Shown here: positions 63,999 through 64,000 of the stretch, one piece after another
How the letters are laid out: every line of letters starts with the position of its first letter
How positions within the stretch are numbered: the first letter of the stretch is position 1
Source of the DNA: Deltaproteobacteria bacterium
Lineage (GTDB): Bacteria > Myxococcota_A > Polyangia > Nannocystales > Nannocystaceae
Assembly (NCBI GenBank): GCA_016709225.1
Contig: JADJEE010000012.1
Coordinates: 1,965,501 to 2,029,500, forward strand
Direction: 5' to 3'
DNA length: 64,000 nucleotides
Notes under the pieces: model-generated
What the model was told of the DNA's origin: nothing
The model's input: the letters and a program-made list of their open reading frames with translations, nothing else
The model's database searches: none
Position numbers and translations under genes: made by a program

Positions 63999-64000
63999 CG

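Overview
This is a GC-rich, gene-dense stretch of chromosome that looks like a member of the Myxococcota, most likely the Nannocystis/Plesiocystis side. The organism call is an inference from gene content. It rests on many lipoproteins with Ser/Gly/Thr/Asp-rich linkers after the lipobox, an ADYC-domain protein, DUF4215-like Cys repeats, LDL-receptor A repeats, two Hanks-type Ser/Thr kinases, two roadblock/LC7 proteins, a bactofilin, and a metalloprotease ending in a MYXO-CTERM-like tail. No rRNA, tRNA or CRISPR array was recognised.

Layout. 1-6.8 kb: a glycine-rich surface protein (5' cut by the window edge), a SUMF1-domain lipoprotein, a papain-like protease with a P-domain, an AHSA1-like protein with a histone-H1-like tail, and an ADYC lipoprotein. 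6.9-15.1 kb: an unusual signalling locus, all on the + strand: Ser/Thr kinase, PAS-like histidine kinase, response regulator with a DUF4388-like domain, roadblock protein, membrane OmpA-like protein, membrane-anchored coiled-coil roadblock protein, a diiron metallo-beta-lactamase-fold protein of the oxygen-binding (ODP) type, and a small protein sharing the response regulator's C-terminal module. 15.1-21.2 kb: a DUF924 protein and four secreted or lipid-anchored proteins. 21.2-29.2 kb: a minus-strand TonB system (tonB-exbB-exbD-exbD), its TonB-dependent receptor and two lipoproteins, divergent from a PhoB-type regulator. 29.4-41.2 kb: housekeeping and envelope genes (Hsp70-like YegD type, MBL hydrolase, Ser/Thr kinase, aroA, RumA/TrmA-type RNA methyltransferase, bactofilin, lipoproteins), with the 3' scrap of an agmatinase gene at 32.9 kb.

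41.3-53.9 kb is an accessory island of visibly lower GC. It starts in the broken 3' end of a host-like gene and holds an ISL3 scrap, an IS66 element (66-bp inverted repeats, frameshifted tnpC), an IS3-family element (frameshifted orfB) and gene fragments. Between these lie two unrelated families of small secreted Cys-rich proteins, a triplet at 42.2-43.9 kb and a pair at 50.8-51.8 kb, and a subtilase/lipoprotein pair whose catalytic Asp appears replaced by Glu.

53.9-64 kb returns to high GC: an M11-like protease with a QExxH metal site, boxC-boxB for aerobic benzoyl-CoA epoxidation, a glycine-rich lipoprotein, an iron-storage pair (bfd then bfr, with a Fur-like palindrome and a 22-bp tandem repeat over the bfr stop codon), and a membrane-anchored subtilase that ends at the window edge.

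The best candidates for undescribed biology are the ODP/roadblock/two-component locus (9.6-15.1 kb) and the two tandem families of secreted Cys-rich proteins on the IS-rich island. All coordinates and starts were read by eye; no database search was run.
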